NCBI RefSeq assembly: GCF_004341365.1
Contig: NZ_SLXH01000008.1
Span: 61,469-125,468, forward strand
DNA: 64,000 nucleotides
From: Simplicispira metamorpha
Lineage (GTDB): Bacteria; Pseudomonadota; Gammaproteobacteria; Burkholderiales; Burkholderiaceae_C
Reading direction: 5' to 3'
Part shown: positions 1-9,240 of the stretch, in pieces
How the letters are laid out: each line of letters opens with the position of its first letter
How positions within the stretch are numbered: position 1 is the stretch's first letter
Notes under the pieces: generated by a model
What the model was told of the DNA's origin: nothing
Databases searched by the model: none
What the model saw: the letters and a program-made list of their open reading frames with translations, nothing else
Program-made: the position numbers and the translations under genes

Positions 1-2220
1 TTTGATGTGGGCTGCATCTCTACCATCTTGCAAATGCTCAAGCTTCCGGATGGCACCGTCAAGGTGCTGGTGGAGGGGCAACAGCGTGCTTTGGTGCAGT
101 CAATTGAAGATGTGCAGACGCATTTTGTGGCCACGACGGTTCCGGTAGAGCCAGAACAGGGAGATAACAAGCCCAGCGAGATTGAGGCTTTGCGTCGCGC
201 TGTCATGCAGCAGTTTGACCAATACGTCAAACTGAACAAGAAGATTCCCCCGGAAATTCTCACTTCCATTTCCAGCATTGATGATCCGGGGCGATTGGTC
301 GACACGATTGCTGCGCATCTGCCGCTCAAGCTGGAAAACAAACAGGCTGTCCTGGATCTGTCGGATGTGAAGCTGCGGCTGGAGAATCTGTTTGACCAGC
401 TTGACAGGGAAGTGGATATCCTGAACGTAGATAAAAAAATCCGTGGGCGTGTCAAACGCCAAATGGAAAAAAATCAGCGCGACTTCTACCTTAACGAACA
501 AGTCAAAGCCATCCAGAAAGAGCTGGGAGAAGGTGAGGAAGGCGCCGACATTGAGGAAATAGAGCAAAAGATCAAGCTCGCGAGAATGCCCGTCGATGCG
601 CGCAAAAAGGCAGAGAGTGAGCTGAAGAAGCTCAAACTCATGTCCCCTATGTCAGCAGAAGCAACTGTGGTGCGCAACTATATTGATGTGCTGGTCGGGT
701 TGCCTTGGAGCAAAAAAACCAAAATCAAGCATGATCTGGGCAATGCCGAAGTGGTACTCAATGAAGACCACTATGGTTTGGACAAAGTCAAAGACCGTAT
801 TTTGGAATATCTTGCTGTGCAACAGCGCGTGGACAAGGTGAAGGCGCCTATTTTGTGCCTTGTCGGTCCACCAGGGGTGGGTAAAACCTCTCTTGGACAG
901 TCGATTGCCAAGGCTACGGGGCGTAAGTACGTCCGTATGGCCTTGGGTGGTATGCGTGATGAGGCGGAGATCCGTGGCCACCGCCGTACTTATATTGGCG
1001 CTATGCCAGGCAAGGTATTGCAAAGCCTGACAAAAGCAGGTGCGCGTAACCCGTTGTTCTTGTTGGATGAGATCGATAAGTTGGGTACAGACTTCCGGGG
1101 TGACCCATCCAGTGCTTTGCTGGAGGTTCTGGACCCGGAGCAAAACCACAAGTTTGGCGACCATTACGTGGAGGTCGATTTTGATCTCAGTGACGTGATG
1201 TTTGTGGCAACTTCCAACTCCATGAACATACCACCTGCGCTTCTGGATCGCATGGAGGTTATTCGTTTGTCGGGCTATACCGAAGACGAAAAGACCAGTA
1301 TCGCGATGAAGTATCTGCTGCCCAAGCAGTTCAAGAACAATGGTGTGAAGTCTGAAGAGCTTGACATTACCGAATCGGCAGTGCGCGATGTGGTGCGCTA
1401 TTACACCCGTGAGGCTGGCGTTCGTTCGTTGGAGCGTGAGCTTTCCAAAATCTGCCGCAAGGTGGTCAAGGGCTTGCAACTGAAAAAGCTGGAGCCGCAG
1501 GTCGTGGTGACAGCCGACAGCCTGCCGGATTATCTGGGTGTGCGCAAGTACACCTATGGCCGTGCTGAGTTGCAAAATCAGATCGGTCAGGTCGTTGGCT
1601 TGGCCTGGACGGAAGTGGGCGGTGATTTGCTCACGATCGAAGCTGCCACCATGCCTGGCAAAGGCGTCATTACCCGCACAGGTTCGCTGGGTGACGTGAT
1701 GAAAGAATCGGTGGAAACTGCGCGCACTGTGGTGCGCAGCCGCGCGCGTGCGTTGGGCATCAAGAACGAAGACTTTGAAAAGAAAGATGTTCACATCCAT
1801 GTGCCAGACGGTGCGACGCCCAAGGATGGGCCCAGTGCGGGTGCAGCTATGGTGACGGCTTTCGTTTCGGCGCTGACAGGTATCGCTGTGCGTGGCGATG
1901 TGGCCATGACCGGCGAAATCACCCTGCGCGGGGAAGTCACTGCTATTGGCGGGCTCAAGGAGAAGCTGCTGGCCGCATTGCGCGGTGGCATCAAGACAGT
2001 GTTGATTCCGGAAGAGAACGTCAAAGATCTGCAAGAGATACCGGATAACGTGAAAAGTGGTCTCAACATCGTTCCCGTTAAGTGGATCGACAAAGTTTTG
2101 GACATCGCCTTGGAGCGCAAGCCTGTGCCTTTGACCGCTGAAGAGGCGGCTGCTGTGGTGGTTTCTGCGGCAGTGGAGAAGGTGGAAGCCCCGCTTCTTC
2201 CAGATTCCATCAAACACTGA
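1..2220 (+). CDS. lon: ATP-dependent Lon protease, 5'-truncated by the window edge
   Basis: Lon is a cytoplasmic AAA+ serine protease that degrades misfolded and regulatory proteins. The reading frame is open from base 1 (F-D-V-G-C-I-S-T-I), so the real start lies upstream and roughly the first 60-70 residues are missing; the GTG at 7 is an internal codon. The Walker A motif GPPGVGKT begins at 865 and the Walker B LLDEID follows near 1060. The protease domain has the catalytic Ser in PKDGPSAGAA (codon 1834-1836) and the partner Lys 43 residues later (codon 1963-1965), the spacing of E. coli S679/K722. The gene is less GC-rich than most of the window. Identity is certain; only the N-terminus is unseen. 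Confidence 0.98.
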   Translation, partial: FDVGCISTILQMLKLPDGTVKVLVEGQQRALVQSIEDVQTHFVATTVPVEPEQGDNKPSEIEALRRAVMQQFDQYVKLNKKIPPEILTSISSIDDPGRLVDTIAAHLPLKLENKQAVLDLSDVKLRLENLFDQLDREVDILNVDKKIRGRVKRQMEKNQRDFYLNEQVKAIQKELGEGEEGADIEEIEQKIKLARMPVDARKKAESELKKLKLMSPMSAEATVVRNYIDVLVGLPWSKKTKIKHDLGNAEVVLNEDHYGLDKVKDRILEYLAVQQRVDKVKAPILCLVGPPGVGKTSLGQSIAKATGRKYVRMALGGMRDEAEIRGHRRTYIGAMPGKVLQSLTKAGARNPLFLLDEIDKLGTDFRGDPSSALLEVLDPEQNHKFGDHYVEVDFDLSDVMFVATSNSMNIPPALLDRMEVIRLSGYTEDEKTSIAMKYLLPKQFKNNGVKSEELDITESAVRDVVRYYTREAGVRSLERELSKICRKVVKGLQLKKLEPQVVVTADSLPDYLGVRKYTYGRAELQNQIGQVVGLAWTEVGGDLLTIEAATMPGKGVITRTGSLGDVMKESVETARTVVRSRARALGIKNEDFEKKDVHIHVPDGATPKDGPSAGAAMVTAFVSALTGIAVRGDVAMTGEITLRGEVTAIGGLKEKLLAALRGGIKTVLIPEENVKDLQEIPDNVKSGLNIVPVKWIDKVLDIALERKPVPLTAEEAAAVVVSAAVEKVEAPLLPDSIKH

Positions 2221-2302
2221 AGTTTTTTCTGAAAAGTGCCAAAAATTGCGTTACAATAACGTCATCGCAGCAAACGTAGTACAATACAAAGCTTCGGTAA
2301 AT

Positions 2303-2378
2303 GCGGGAATAGCTCAGTTGGTAGAGCGCAACCTTGCCAAGGTTGAGGTCGAGAGTTCGAGACTCTTTTCCCGCTCCA
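2303..2378 (+). tRNA. tRNA-Gly(GCC), first copy
   Basis: A 76-base cloverleaf with acceptor GCGGGAA paired to TTCCCGC, an encoded CCA, D-arm TAGCTCAGTTGGTAGAGC and anticodon stem CAACC/GGTTG around loop TTGCCAA. The anticodon GCC is at 2336-2338. It lies 82 bases after lon. A TACAAT -10-like hexamer is at 2280-2285. The sequence is identical to the second copy at 2614-2689. Confidence 0.97.
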
Positions 2379-2385
2379 AATTTTG

Positions 2386-2411
2386 AAAAGGGGAGCAAGT
2401 GCTTCCCTTTT
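2386..2411 (+). terminator. Hairpin between tRNA-Gly and tRNA-Cys
   Basis: An 11-bp stem, AAAAGGGGAGC / GCTTCCCTTTT with one G-T pair, has the 4-base loop AAGT. It starts directly after the CCA of tRNA-Gly and ends in a short T-run. It may act as a terminator or as a processing signal between the two tRNAs. Confidence 0.6.
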
Positions 2412-2433
2412 CTCATGAAGAATGGTTTTCTCT

Positions 2434-2507
2434 GGCGCGGTAGCAAAGCGGTTATGCCCCGGATTGCAAATCCGGTTAGCCCGGTTCGACTCCGGGCCGC
2501 GCCTCCA
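2434..2507 (+). tRNA. tRNA-Cys(GCA)
   Basis: A 74-base cloverleaf: acceptor GGCGCGG pairs with CCGCGCC, T-loop GGTTCGACTCC, encoded CCA. The anticodon loop TTGCAAA carries GCA at 2466-2468. It sits between two identical tRNA-Gly genes. Confidence 0.97.
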
Positions 2508-2559
2508 GAATGTAAGCTCTTAAAATTTGGCAAAAATAAAAACCAGCAGTAAAATCTGG

Positions 2560-2565
2560 TATAAT
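2560..2565 (+). promoter_or_regulatory. Candidate -10 hexamer for the second tRNA-Gly
   Basis: A perfect TATAAT lies in a very AT-rich stretch 48 bases before the second tRNA-Gly. No well-spaced -35 hexamer is evident, so this is only a candidate promoter. Confidence 0.4.
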
Positions 2566-2613
2566 AAAAAAATTGCGAAATTGCTGATACTTAAAGTCAG
2601 TAAAAATTAAAAC

Positions 2614-2689
2614 GCGGGAATAGCTCAGTTGGTAGAGCGCAACCTTGCCAAGGTTGAGGTCGAGAGTTCGAGACTCTTTTCCCGCTCCA
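2614..2689 (+). tRNA. tRNA-Gly(GCC), second copy
   Basis: Identical over all 76 bases to the copy at 2303-2378, with anticodon GCC at 2647-2649 and encoded CCA. A strong hairpin terminator follows immediately. The duplication raises the dose of the tRNA reading the GGC/GGU codons common in this GC-rich genome. Confidence 0.97.
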
Positions 2690-2694
2690 TTTAT

Positions 2695-2721
2695 AAAAGG
2701 GAAGCTTAAGCTTCCCTTTTT
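2695..2721 (+). terminator. Terminator after the second tRNA-Gly
   Basis: A perfect 11-bp stem AAAAGGGAAGC / GCTTCCCTTTT with loop TTAA is followed by further Ts. The stem resembles the hairpin after the first tRNA-Gly, as if the tRNA-plus-terminator unit had been duplicated. Confidence 0.75.
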
Positions 2722-2784
2722 CTTTGGGGTGACGCAGATTCAGGTCTGCCACTAAGACAGTTGCGATGCCCTTGGTTATCGAGG

Positions 2785-2877
2785 GCCCCGATGGTGAAAT
2801 TGGTAGACACTGCGGACTTAAAATCCGCCGCTTTCCTGAAAAGGGGCGTGCCGGTTCGACCCCGGCTCGGGGCACCA
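2785..2877 (+). tRNA. tRNA-Leu(UAA)
   Basis: A class II tRNA of 93 bases with a long variable arm. Acceptor GCCCCGA pairs with TCGGGGC and CCA is encoded. The anticodon loop CTTAAAA has TAA at 2819-2821. It is the last gene of the Gly-Cys-Gly-Leu block. Confidence 0.96.
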
Positions 2878-2943
2878 CAGACGCATTTCACACGGCAGCA
2901 AACTACATAAGGCGGCTTTCGCTCCCGGGGCTGCGATTCAATC

Positions 2944-3576
2944 ATGTCAAATTACAACGCTCCTTTTGAGATTCATGTGCATGGTGAGGTGTTGCTGCGC
3001 CCCGATGCACGGTATGAGCAATTGCAAGAGGCGCTCAAGCCCCTGTGGACGTATGCAGGTGCGCGCTCGCTGGCCGATGGTGCTGCCAGTGCCTATGAAG
3101 AAGAGCCCGGCATCAAGTTCGACGCCAAAGAGCATGTGCTGAGAATGTGCTGGACGGTGCGCGGTGACGATGATTTCCGCCAGTCCTTGGATGAAATGTG
3201 CATGAGCCTCAATGAGCTGTCTGAACAAGGCGCAGCCATTGAAGTCACGTTCTACGATGCCCAGTTTGATGAAGACGAAGAAGACAGCGATGCCGAATCG
3301 CGCGATGACTTCGTCATGCTCTTTGTCGGGCCCACGCCGGCCGCCATCATGCAAGTGCAGCGCGATTTGCTGGTGCAAGACGTGGTGAACATGATGGAGC
3401 GCCACTTTGATGGCTCCGAGCTGGGTGGCGTTGTCTCCGAAATCGACAAGTTGTTTACCCAGCGTTTTGATGCCCTCGTCAACTCGCTGGAGATCGGCAA
3501 GCCGCCGCGTGGCCCTGGTGGCTCGGGTGGTGGCCACGGCGGTGGCGGTGGGCGCCGTCCGCGCCATCTGCACTGA
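2944..3576 (+). CDS. Conserved hypothetical protein with glycine-rich tail
   Basis: A 210-residue soluble protein with no signal peptide or membrane segment. I recognise it only as a hypothetical of Comamonadaceae (possibly DUF6806) and assign no function. Visible features are an acidic run (DEDEED, about residues 102-107) and a C-terminal tail from about residue 186 rich in Gly, Arg and His (GGSGGGHGGGGGRRPRH), typical of a flexible nucleic-acid- or metal-contacting end. The ATG at 2944 gives the full open frame. The next gene starts 35 bases downstream and is probably co-transcribed. Confidence 0.75.
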   Translation: MSNYNAPFEIHVHGEVLLRPDARYEQLQEALKPLWTYAGARSLADGAASAYEEEPGIKFDAKEHVLRMCWTVRGDDDFRQSLDEMCMSLNELSEQGAAIEVTFYDAQFDEDEEDSDAESRDDFVMLFVGPTPAAIMQVQRDLLVQDVVNMMERHFDGSELGGVVSEIDKLFTQRFDALVNSLEIGKPPRGPGGSGGGHGGGGGRRPRHLH

Positions 3577-3611
3577 CCTTGGGCGGGCCGTACTCCAGGC
3601 CCGCAAGCACC

Positions 3612-4142
3612 ATGCACAGTGATTTGCCCTATCTGCAAGCCTACCCCGGCACGGTGCAGGATCAGGTGCGCCGCCTGATGGGGCAGGGTAAGGCGGCGCT
3701 GGCCACGCTGTTGCAGCGCAAATACCCCCAGGCACACAGCGTGCGCACCGACAAAGCGCTGTACCAATACACCACCGCGTTGAAAACCAGCCACCTGCGC
3801 AACGCCGATGCGGTCAACAAGGTGGTGTTTGACAGCAAAATCCACGTCGTGCGCCATGCGCTGGGGCTGCATACCACGGTGTCGCGCGTACAGGGCAACC
3901 GTTTGGCGGCCAAGCACGAAATCCGCATTGCCGCGCTGTTCAAGCAGGCGCCCGAGGCATTTTTGCGCATGATCGTCGTCCATGAACTGGCCCATCTGCG
4001 CGAGCGTGAGCACAACAAAGCCTTCTACCAGCTTTGTGAGTACATGGAGCCCGCTTACCACCAGTACGAGTTTGACCTGCGCCTGTACCTGACCCATCTG
4101 GAACACTCGGGTGAGCGTTTGTGGGATGCTCAGGAGCTATGA
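3612..4142 (+). CDS. YgjP-like zinc metallopeptidase-family protein
   Basis: A 176-residue protein of the YgjP/M48-like metallohydrolase family. The zinc site is HELAH at residues 124-128 with a third His at 134 (spacing HExxH-x5-H), as in YgjP. The cellular substrate of this family is not firmly known. The frame opens earlier at a TTG (3579), but the ATG at 3612 begins the conserved part and is preferred; no strong ribosome-binding site distinguishes the two. It follows the glycine-rich protein in a likely two-gene operon and ends at a dispersed repeat that begins immediately after its stop codon. Confidence 0.8.
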   Translation: MHSDLPYLQAYPGTVQDQVRRLMGQGKAALATLLQRKYPQAHSVRTDKALYQYTTALKTSHLRNADAVNKVVFDSKIHVVRHALGLHTTVSRVQGNRLAAKHEIRIAALFKQAPEAFLRMIVVHELAHLREREHNKAFYQLCEYMEPAYHQYEFDLRLYLTHLEHSGERLWDAQEL

Positions 4143-4205
4143 TTTTTGTAGCTGTTAGCGCCCATCGTACGGGCGTTTGAGGCCGATTTGACCTCAAATT
4201 GAGAG
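4143..4205 (+). repeat. Dispersed Comamonadaceae-type palindromic repeat, copy 1
   Basis: Matches the pattern TTTTTGTAGCTGTTAGCGCC, a short loop, a GGGCG-type returning arm, then GAGGCC and an A/T-rich end. It lies directly between the metallopeptidase stop and the converging murI gene. Related copies occur across the chromosomal part of this window. Confidence 0.75.
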
Positions 4206-4219
4206 GTGCAGCACGGGTG

Positions 4220-5119
4220 TCATGTGGTGGGCAAATCTACCGTGCCACAGCACTGTGCAGGCAACTGCAGCCAGCGCGCAGCGGCCGTTTGCAGGGATAC
4301 GAGCGGCCCCGTGGTCAGCAGTTGAATGCGCTCATCGTTGGGCATGGTCGGGGCTGGACTGGAGGCCGGGCTGAGGTTGCCACTGGCTTGCAGCAGGCGC
4401 CGCGTGTGCCGCGCCACAGGTTCGCCCGTAGCGATCAACTGCACCTGTGGGCCCAGCAGGTTGCGCAATGTGTCTTGTGCAAACACGTAGTGCGTGCAGC
4501 CCAGAACCAGCGTGTCTATCTCACCTGGTTCAGTGCCAAAACGGCCCATAGCGCCCGTATAGCGTGCGCACAGTGCTCTTATTTCTGTAGCGTTTGAGGG
4601 CGCCTCGGTTGGGAGGCTGGCCGTGCTGCATTCAATGGCGTGGGCCAGCCCGTCGCAGGGTTGCACGATGAATTCAGCCTGGTCTTGCAGCGACGCCAGC
4701 AGCCTGCCAAATTTGGCGCTGCCCAGCGTGCCCTGGGTACCTATCACGCCAATGCGACCGGTGCGGCTGTGCGCTATGGCTGGCTTCAGTGCGGGCTCGA
4801 CGCCGATGGTCGGCATATCCGGGTAGCGCGATCGCAGTTCGTGGATGGCCGCCGCCGTGGCCGTGTTGCAAGCCACCACCAGGGCCTTGGTGTGGTGCTG
4901 CGTGTGCAGAAACTGTGCAATGGCATGCGTGCGTGCGGCCACAAAAACATCGCCGCGCTCGCCGTAGGGTGCGTAGGCCGTATCGGCCAGGTAGACAAAG
5001 CGCTCGTGCGGCAACTCGGCACGCAGCGCTTGCAACACGCTCAGCCCGCCCACGCCGCTGTCAAAAACACCAATCGGAGACGAGGCAGGCTGCATGGCAA
5101 AAGGCGACAAGAAAGTCAA
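4220..5119 (-). CDS. murI: Glutamate racemase
   Basis: Interconverts L- and D-glutamate in the cytoplasm to supply D-Glu for peptidoglycan. The 299-residue frame has the Asp/Ser site motif DSGVGG (20-25) and the two catalytic cysteines in ACNTATA (C84) and GCTHY (C208). A second Met at residue 9 (start 5095) better matches usual family N-termini and may be the true start. It lies downstream of the class I fumarase on the same strand, with a terminator hairpin between them. Codons near 4570-4600 (TCTTATTTCTGTAGCG) resemble a fragment of the dispersed repeat. Confidence 0.95.
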   Translation of the reverse strand: MTFLSPFAMQPASSPIGVFDSGVGGLSVLQALRAELPHERFVYLADTAYAPYGERGDVFVAARTHAIAQFLHTQHHTKALVVACNTATAAAIHELRSRYPDMPTIGVEPALKPAIAHSRTGRIGVIGTQGTLGSAKFGRLLASLQDQAEFIVQPCDGLAHAIECSTASLPTEAPSNATEIRALCARYTGAMGRFGTEPGEIDTLVLGCTHYVFAQDTLRNLLGPQVQLIATGEPVARHTRRLLQASGNLSPASSPAPTMPNDERIQLLTTGPLVSLQTAAARWLQLPAQCCGTVDLPTT

Positions 5120-5151
5120 AAAAGCATTTAAAAATCGGCATGGGCCCGAAA

Positions 5152-5171
5152 AAACCGCCCGAAGGCGGTTT
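5152..5171 (-). terminator. Terminator downstream of the class I fumarase gene
   Basis: An 8-bp stem AAACCGCC / GGCGGTTT encloses the tetraloop CGAA (TTCG on the minus strand). On the minus strand it is followed by a run of Ts. It separates the fumarase gene from murI. Confidence 0.85.
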
Positions 5172-5200
5172 CTGACAGGGCCTTGGCCAAGGCGCTGGCG

Positions 5201-6757
5201 TTAGGCCGCAGCCACTTCAATGCCCTTGAACTCACCCGTAGCGATGCGTTTTTGCCATTCTGCCGGGCCGGTGATGTGGGCACTGGTGCCGCCTGCATCC
5301 ACGGCCACGGTGACGGGCATGTCCACCACGTCAAATTCGTAGATGGCTTCCATACCCAGGTCTTCAAAGCCCACCACCTTGGCGGTTTTGATGGCCTTGG
5401 ACACCAGGTAGGCAGCGCCGCCCACCGCCATCAGGTAGGCCGATTGGTGCTTTTTGATGCTCTCGATGGCCACCGGGCCGCGCTCGGCTTTGCCAACCAT
5501 GGCAATCAGGCCGGTTTGCGCCAGCATCATGTCGGTGAAGCCGTCCATGCGGGTGGCGGTGGTGGGGCCTGCGGGGCCGACAGCCTCGCCCTTGACCGGA
5601 TCGACCGGGCCGACGTAGTAAATCACGCGGTTGGTGAAATCGACGGGCAGCTTCTCGCCCTTGGCCAGCATGTCCTGGATGCGCTTGTGCGCGGCATCGC
5701 GCCCCGTGAGCATCTTGCCGTTGAGCAGCAGGGTGTCGCCGGGCTTCCAGCTGGCCACTTCTTCCTTGGTGAGTGTGTCGAGGTTGACCTTTTTGCTCTT
5801 GTTGTAGTCGGGTTCCCAGTCAATCTTGGGCCACAGGTCGAGGCTGGGGGGCGTGAGGTAGACGGGGCCGGAGCCGTCCATGACAAAGTGCGCGTGGCGC
5901 GTGGCAGCGCAGTTGGGGATCATGGCCACGGGCTTGCTGGCAGCGTGCGTGGGGTACATCTTGATCTTGATGTCCAGCACCGTGGTCAGGCCGCCCAGGC
6001 CCTGGGCGCCAATGCCGAGGGCGTTGACTTTGTCAAACAGCTCCAGGCGCAGTTTTTCCACGTCATCGAGCGCGGCGCCGCTGGCGGCCTTGGCTTGCAG
6101 CTCGTACATGTCCAGGTCGTCCATCAGGCTTTCCTTGGCCATGAGCACGGCTTTTTCTGCGGTGCCGCCAATGCCGATGCCCAGCATGCCGGGTGGGCAC
6201 CAGCCTGCGCCCATGGTGGGCACGGTTTTCAGCACCCAGTCCACCAGGTTGTCGCTGGGGTTCATCATGACCATCTTGGACTTGTTTTCCGAGCCGCCGC
6301 CCTTGGCTGCCACGGTGATGTCCACTTTATTGCCGGGCACGATCTCGGTAAAGATCACGGCGGGCGTGTTGTCTTTGGTGTTCTTGCGGGCAAACAGCGG
6401 ATCGGCCACCACGCTGGCGCGCAGGGTGTTGTCGGGGTGGTTGTAGCCACGGCGCACGCCTTCGTTGATGGCGTCGTCCAGGCTGCCGGTAAAGCCTTCC
6501 CAGCGCACGTCCATGCCCACTTTCAGGAACACGTTGACGATGCCGGTGTCCTGGCAAATGGGGCGCTGGCCGGTGGCGCTCATTTTGCTGTTGGTCAGGA
6601 TTTGCGCCATGGCATCTTTGGCCGCGGGGCTTTGTTCGCGCTCGTAGGCGCGGGCCAGGTGCGCGATGTAATCGGTGGGGTGGTAGTAGCTGATGTATTG
6701 CAGCGCGGCGGCAACGGAGTCGATCAGGTCTTGCTGGCGGATGGTCGTCGTGGTCAT
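5201..6757 (-). CDS. fumA: Class I (iron-sulfur) fumarate hydratase
   Basis: A 518-residue [4Fe-4S] fumarase of the FumA/FumB type that converts fumarate to malate in the TCA cycle. Cluster-ligand cysteines are C68 (ICQDTG), C187 (GWCPPG) and C283 (PNCAATRH); the 119- and 96-residue spacing fits class I enzymes. The frame is open 49 codons further upstream, but [10 protein letters not shown] (start 6757) matches the family and keeps the gene from overlapping the divergent fumC. The class II enzyme lies head to head 146 bases away, so the cell has an oxygen-sensitive and an oxygen-stable isoenzyme sharing one control region. Confidence 0.93.
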   Translation of the reverse strand: MTTTTIRQQDLIDSVAAALQYISYYHPTDYIAHLARAYEREQSPAAKDAMAQILTNSKMSATGQRPICQDTGIVNVFLKVGMDVRWEGFTGSLDDAINEGVRRGYNHPDNTLRASVVADPLFARKNTKDNTPAVIFTEIVPGNKVDITVAAKGGGSENKSKMVMMNPSDNLVDWVLKTVPTMGAGWCPPGMLGIGIGGTAEKAVLMAKESLMDDLDMYELQAKAASGAALDDVEKLRLELFDKVNALGIGAQGLGGLTTVLDIKIKMYPTHAASKPVAMIPNCAATRHAHFVMDGSGPVYLTPPSLDLWPKIDWEPDYNKSKKVNLDTLTKEEVASWKPGDTLLLNGKMLTGRDAAHKRIQDMLAKGEKLPVDFTNRVIYYVGPVDPVKGEAVGPAGPTTATRMDGFTDMMLAQTGLIAMVGKAERGPVAIESIKKHQSAYLMAVGGAAYLVSKAIKTAKVVGFEDLGMEAIYEFDVVDMPVTVAVDAGGTSAHITGPAEWQKRIATGEFKGIEVAAA

Positions 6758-6903
6758 GGCGGGGGTGGGTCTTCCAGTGTTCTCGAAGGCTGCGATTATC
6801 TCCCGCACGGCTTGCGCCTTGCTGTCAGGGGGAGACTGCCGGGGGTATGCTGTGGCCACCTTCGCGGCCAGCGTGTTGCGGGCCGAAGGCAGGAGATGTG
6901 CCA

Positions 6904-8322
6904 ATGACCGCCTTTTCTTCTTCCCGCGCCAGCACCGCTGCCATGCGTACCGAGCGCGATTCCATGGGCACCATTGCGGTGCCCGCCGACCGGCTCTGGG
7001 GGGCGCAAACCCAGCGTGCGCTGGGGCATTTTGCGATCTCGGGCGAGCGCATGGCGCCCGAGCTGTTGCGCGCGCTGGCGCAGGTCAAGCGCGCCTGCGC
7101 CTACGTCAACCACGCCCAGGGCACGCTGGAGACGGGCAAGGCCACCGTCATCATCGGGGCTGCCGATGAAATCATCAACGGCCAGCACCTGGAGGAGTTT
7201 CCGCTGGTCATCTGGCAGACCGGCTCGGGCACGCAAACCCACATGAACATGAACGAGGTGTTGGCCAACCGCGCCAGCGAACTGCTGGACGGGCCGCGTG
7301 GCCAGCAGCGCCTGGTGCATGCCAACGACGATGTGAACCAGAGCCAGTCGAGCAACGATGTGTTCCCGACGGCCATGCACATCGCGGCAGTCGATGCGCT
7401 GACGCGGCAGTTGTTGCCCGCCTTGCATGCGCTGCGGGCCACGCTGGCGGGCAAGGCCCAGGCGTTTGATGGCATCGTCAAAATGGGGCGCACCCATTTG
7501 CAGGACGCCACGCCGCTGACGCTGGGACAAGAGGTTTCCGGCTGGGTGGCGCAGCTGCGCCATGGCGAGCAGCATGTGCGCGCCGCCTTGCCGCATCTGT
7601 GTGAGCTGGCGCTGGGCGGCACCGCCGTGGGCACGGGCTTGAACGCACCAGCGGGCTTTGCCCAGGCCGTGGCGCAAGAGCTGGCCGACCTGACCGGGCT
7701 GCCCCTGGTCACGGCGCCCAGCAAGTTCGAGGCCCTGGCCAGTTGCGATGCGCTGGTGCATGCCCACGGCGCCCTCAAGGGTCTGGCTGCCAGCCTGATG
7801 AAGATTGCCAACGACGTGCGCTGGCTGGCCAGCGGGCCGCGCAGCGGTCTGGGCGAAATCACCATTCCGGAGAACGAACCCGGCTCGTCCATCATGCCCG
7901 GCAAGGTCAACCCCACGCAGTGCGAGGCGCTGACCATGCTGTGCTGCCAGGTGATGGGCAACGACGTAGCCATCAACATCGGCGGTGCATCGGGCAACTT
8001 TGAGCTGAACGTGTACCGGCCCATGGTGATTCACAATTTTCTGCAAAGCGTGCGCCTGCTGGCCGATGGCATGCGCAGCTTCAACGACCACTGCGCCGTG
8101 GGCATAGAGCCCCAGCGCGAACGCATCGCTGAGCTGGTAGCGCGCTCGCTGATGCTGGTGACGGCGCTGAACCCGCACATTGGCTACGACAAGGCCGCGC
8201 AGATTGCCAAAAAGGCCCACGCCGAAGGCACCAGCCTGCGCGAAGCGGCCATTGCCTCGGGCCATGTCAGCGCCGAGCAGTTTGATGCCTGGGTGGATGC
8301 CGCGCGCATGACGGGCGCATAG
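6904..8322 (+). CDS. fumC: Class II fumarate hydratase
   Basis: A 472-residue iron-independent fumarase, normally a cytoplasmic homotetramer. The aspartase/fumarase signature [11 protein letters not shown] lies at about residues 327-337 and the substrate-site motif [11 protein letters not shown] near 155. The chosen ATG has a good ribosome-binding site (AGGAG, 6891-6895); the frame is open to 6847 but that part is untranslated leader. Later in-frame Met codons (MRTERD, MGTIAVP) sit closer to the usual family N-terminus. It is divergent from the class I fumarase. Confidence 0.95.
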   Translation: MTAFSSSRASTAAMRTERDSMGTIAVPADRLWGAQTQRALGHFAISGERMAPELLRALAQVKRACAYVNHAQGTLETGKATVIIGAADEIINGQHLEEFPLVIWQTGSGTQTHMNMNEVLANRASELLDGPRGQQRLVHANDDVNQSQSSNDVFPTAMHIAAVDALTRQLLPALHALRATLAGKAQAFDGIVKMGRTHLQDATPLTLGQEVSGWVAQLRHGEQHVRAALPHLCELALGGTAVGTGLNAPAGFAQAVAQELADLTGLPLVTAPSKFEALASCDALVHAHGALKGLAASLMKIANDVRWLASGPRSGLGEITIPENEPGSSIMPGKVNPTQCEALTMLCCQVMGNDVAINIGGASGNFELNVYRPMVIHNFLQSVRLLADGMRSFNDHCAVGIEPQRERIAELVARSLMLVTALNPHIGYDKAAQIAKKAHAEGTSLREAAIASGHVSAEQFDAWVDAARMTGA

Positions 8323-8365
8323 GCGCCAGAGCCGCCCCGGTGCGCGCTGGCTGCCTCAGGCGGCC

Positions 8366-9178
8366 TCAAGCCGTGGCCAGAAAATCCCGCAGCGCCATCA
8401 GCGTCTCGTCGGGCGCTTCGCTCATCTGGTTGTGGCCCGAGGGCAGGCTCACCACCTGCACCCGCTGGCCTGTGCTGCGCGCCGTGGCGATCAGGCCCTG
8501 CGCGGCCTTGGGCGGCGTCATCTGGTCTGCCGCACCCAGCGCAAACAGCACCGGGCAGGTGGTGCGCGCCATGGCCTGCTCGCCGTTGGCGTAGCTGTCG
8601 CAGGCCACAAAGCCCCGGTGGAACACGTTGACCTGCGGGTTGCTGCGCAGCACGCGCCGGCCCAGCGCCAGCCCGGCGCCATACACCCAAAAGCCTGCGC
8701 CCGAGGGCGGCGCCAGCGTGTTGCGCGAGAACACGTTGACCATGCGCAGCGCCTTCTCGGGCGTGTTCAGCGCGGCCTCGATGAGTGCGGGCGACACCTT
8801 CATCGGGTAGGCCGTGCCCACCAGCGCCAGGTGGCTGATCCGCTCTTGCAGACGGGCGGCGGCCTCCAGCGCAATCAGCGAGCCCCAGCTGTGGCCCACC
8901 AGTGCGGCGCGCTGCACGCCCGCTGCGTCCAGCAAGGCGGCGATGAAGTCGGCGGCGGCCTCGACGCTGGCCGGTGCCTCGCCGCCGCTGCGGCAGTGGC
9001 CGGGCAGGTCGATGGCCAGCACGTTCCAGCCGTGGTGGGCCAGGTAGCGGCTTTGCAGAGCCCAGACGCTGTGGTCGTTGAGCACACCGTGGATCAGCAC
9101 CACCGTGGGGCGCGCGGCATCGAAAGGCTTGCCGCCGGTGTAGGCGTAGATGTTGGCGTCGTTGACTTTAAAAAACAT
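8366..9178 (-). CDS. Alpha/beta hydrolase
   Basis: A 270-residue soluble alpha/beta-hydrolase-fold enzyme of unknown substrate. The oxyanion region is LIHGVLNDHSVW, the nucleophile elbow GHSWG places Ser at 97, the acid is probably D218 (GAADQM) and the base H249 (PSGHNQM). No signal peptide is seen, so it is probably cytoplasmic. It lies 62 bases downstream of metY on the same strand, but a dispersed repeat separates them. Esterase, lipase-like and C-C hydrolase activities cannot be told apart from sequence. Confidence 0.85.
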   Translation of the reverse strand: MFFKVNDANIYAYTGGKPFDAARPTVVLIHGVLNDHSVWALQSRYLAHHGWNVLAIDLPGHCRSGGEAPASVEAAADFIAALLDAAGVQRAALVGHSWGSLIALEAAARLQERISHLALVGTAYPMKVSPALIEAALNTPEKALRMVNVFSRNTLAPPSGAGFWVYGAGLALGRRVLRSNPQVNVFHRGFVACDSYANGEQAMARTTCPVLFALGAADQMTPPKAAQGLIATARSTGQRVQVVSLPSGHNQMSEAPDETLMALRDFLATA

Positions 9179-9238
9179 AGCTGTATCCGCAAGGTGGGTA
9201 AGCGCTAGAGGCTGTTTTGATACAAATTTTTGGCACGG
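9178..9238 (+). repeat. Dispersed palindromic repeat, diverged copy
   Basis: ATAGCTGTATCCGCAAGG followed by AAGCGCTAGAGGCTGTTTTG matches the two halves of the family consensus with a changed centre. It fills the gap between metY and the hydrolase gene and touches the hydrolase start codon. Confidence 0.65.
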
Positions 9239-9240
9239 GC

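Noticed and set aside
2210..2945. Minus-strand frames over the tRNA block (SRTLDLNLGKVALYQLSYS and similar)
   Set aside because: Typical false proteins from antisense tRNA sequence.
5183..6907. 574-codon plus-strand frame over the class I fumarase gene
   Set aside because: His/Gly/Ala-rich shadow frame opposite a certain gene. The same holds for other long antisense frames such as those opposite glyA, metY, hrpA, mhpA and the P-type ATPase gene.
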